DNA of 64,000 nucleotides from Anthonomus grandis grandis (Eukaryota > Arthropoda > Insecta > Coleoptera > Curculionidae), in assembly GCF_022605725.1 (NCBI RefSeq), contig NC_065554.1, positions 4,483,100-4,547,099 of the forward strand. The letters are read 5' to 3'. Shown piece after piece: positions 63,135 through 64,000 of this stretch (the first letter of the stretch is position 1; every line of letters begins with the position of its first letter). A program made the translations under genes and the position numbers. The notes below the pieces were generated by a model. It was not told where the DNA came from, ran no database searches, and was given only the letters and a program-made list of their open reading frames with translations.

Positions 63135-64000
63135 TGACAATTGCAACATGGAATATTTAAGGCCTTCAAACACCCAGCAAATGACAAGAAAATGTCAAAG
63201 CCAAGATAAACAGATTAGACTCGGAATAAACATATTAGGTATAAGCGATGTTCAACGATGTGGTGCTGCAAAAATCCCAAGTAAAAACGGAATTCTGTTT
63301 TTTTCTGGTAGCAACGACTCACCGCATCGTTATGCAGTCGAAATTATTTTGGATGCACCTCCCAGTAAGTCTGTAACTAGTTTTTTGCCAGGCTGAAATA
63401 GAGTAATGCTCCTTAGGGTTAAAGCAGTGCCGGTGTTGCTTAATCTGATTCAAGTATATGCGCCAACAGCCGAGAAATCCGAAGACGAAAAGGAAACCTT
63501 TTATAGTGATCTAGAGGCAGTATTAAAACACATAAAAACATGAGGTAAATATCATCATGATAAATTTTAATGCTTTAGTTGGAAAGGATGAAGTCGAAAA
63601 GTGTGCTGGCGGTTTTGGTTTGGGACAAGAAATAGGAGAGGTGATAGGCTGGTAGAGTTTTCTCAATACAAAAAGCTAATATGAGGGTCATTTCAAAAGT
63701 TTCCAGCCTTACCAGCAAAACGTCGCTGTATATTCAAGGTCTCTCGCTTACCTATAGATGGCCCTTACATATATATGGCATAAAAATTTTATGTTATTTC
63801 GATCAGTACAAAACACATAGTACCCTTCCAAAGTTGACAGTTCACAATTGTTTAAACAAACGGATGAGAGTTTTTTGTGACAGCCGTGTTGGAGTTATAT
63901 ATGGCTTATTACCTTCAACATATTTTTCTGATGGCCTGAAGGGTTGGGAAAAGCGTTTGATCAAATGTATTGATATGTGTGGAGGCTATGTCGAAAAATA
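63135..64000 (+). mobile_element. RTE relic with nested mariner, copy 2 (cut by window end)
   Basis: Same insertion as in unit 1. Up to about 63460 it is almost identical to unit 1; beyond, it differs by roughly 7-10%. It has YAPTAEKSEDEKETFYSDLE where copy 1 has lost the frame. Confidence 0.75.

Larger units (their letters stand above)
59559..64000. repeat. Segmental duplication, unit 2 (cut by window end)
   Basis: Direct repeat of 50322-about 55000. The offset is 9237 at the left edge and 9089-9090 in the core, the difference being indels between 51.4 and 51.9 kb, including a block at about 51530-51680 absent here. It carries the mariner relic, gene exons 3-6 and the start of the RTE and small mariner insertions. 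Confidence 0.85.

Noticed and set aside
1..64000. CRISPR arrays, bacterial operons, rRNA and tRNA genes
   Set aside because: No regularly spaced direct repeats with unique spacers, no Shine-Dalgarno-led gene strings, and no cloverleaf or rRNA core sequences were recognised.

Overview
This is A+T-rich eukaryotic DNA. Short spliced exons, RT-bearing non-LTR retrotransposons, mariner/piggyBac/Harbinger transposons, Dong-like elements in TAA microsatellites and a chitin-binding pro-resilin-like cuticle gene all point to an insect, plausibly a repeat-rich beetle-type genome; the species is my inference. No bacterial operon, CRISPR array, rRNA or tRNA was recognised.

Host genes, all on the minus strand. 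(1) A spliced coiled-coil protein gene runs from about 39494 down to 4475: eight exons join in frame to about 396 aa, and two of its introns (about 17 kb each) carry most of the transposons seen between 5 and 39 kb. (2) A pro-resilin/RR-type cuticular protein gene lies at 58244-52616: six exons, about 330 aa, with signal peptide, Asn-Gly repeats, a chitin-binding RR domain and a second NG tail, plus a well-placed TATA/initiator. (3) The last four exons of a second copy of that gene lie at 62476-61705. They belong to a tandem segmental duplication (unit 1 about 50322-59558, unit 2 from about 59559 to beyond the window end).

Mobile DNA by region. 1-2070: CR1-group RT fragment. 2.2-3.9 kb: gag-like and copia RNase H scraps. 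5.3-9.5 kb: minus-strand non-LTR element with gag and EN/RT. 11.2-13.5 kb: PIF/Harbinger transposase with a MADF-type partner. 16.5-16.9 kb: long foldback repeat. 17.5-20.9 kb: minus-strand non-LTR element carrying a 147-bp insert with a 13-bp target duplication. 22.2-23.9 kb: Ty3/gypsy pol relic. 25.9-26.8 kb: piggyBac-like MITE. 27.3-30.1 kb: mariner interrupted by an unclassified 1.5-kb TIR element. 31.3-38 kb: R1/Jockey-like element with a CR1-like element nested inside it. 40.5-42 kb: mariner plus a non-LTR 3' end. 42-49.6 kb: three Dong/R4-type pieces at TAA repeats, one holding a solo LTR. 49.6-64 kb: the duplicated cuticle-gene region with mariner and RTE relics.

The strongest results are the exact nesting events with target-site duplications, the reconstructed host genes (including an inferred GC-AG intron), a near-identical tract of about 2.2 kb between otherwise roughly 90-93% similar duplicates (a gene-conversion candidate), and several hammerhead-like hairpin + GAAAC modules of the Penelope/retrozyme kind. 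All translations, splice joins and repeat alignments were made by eye.
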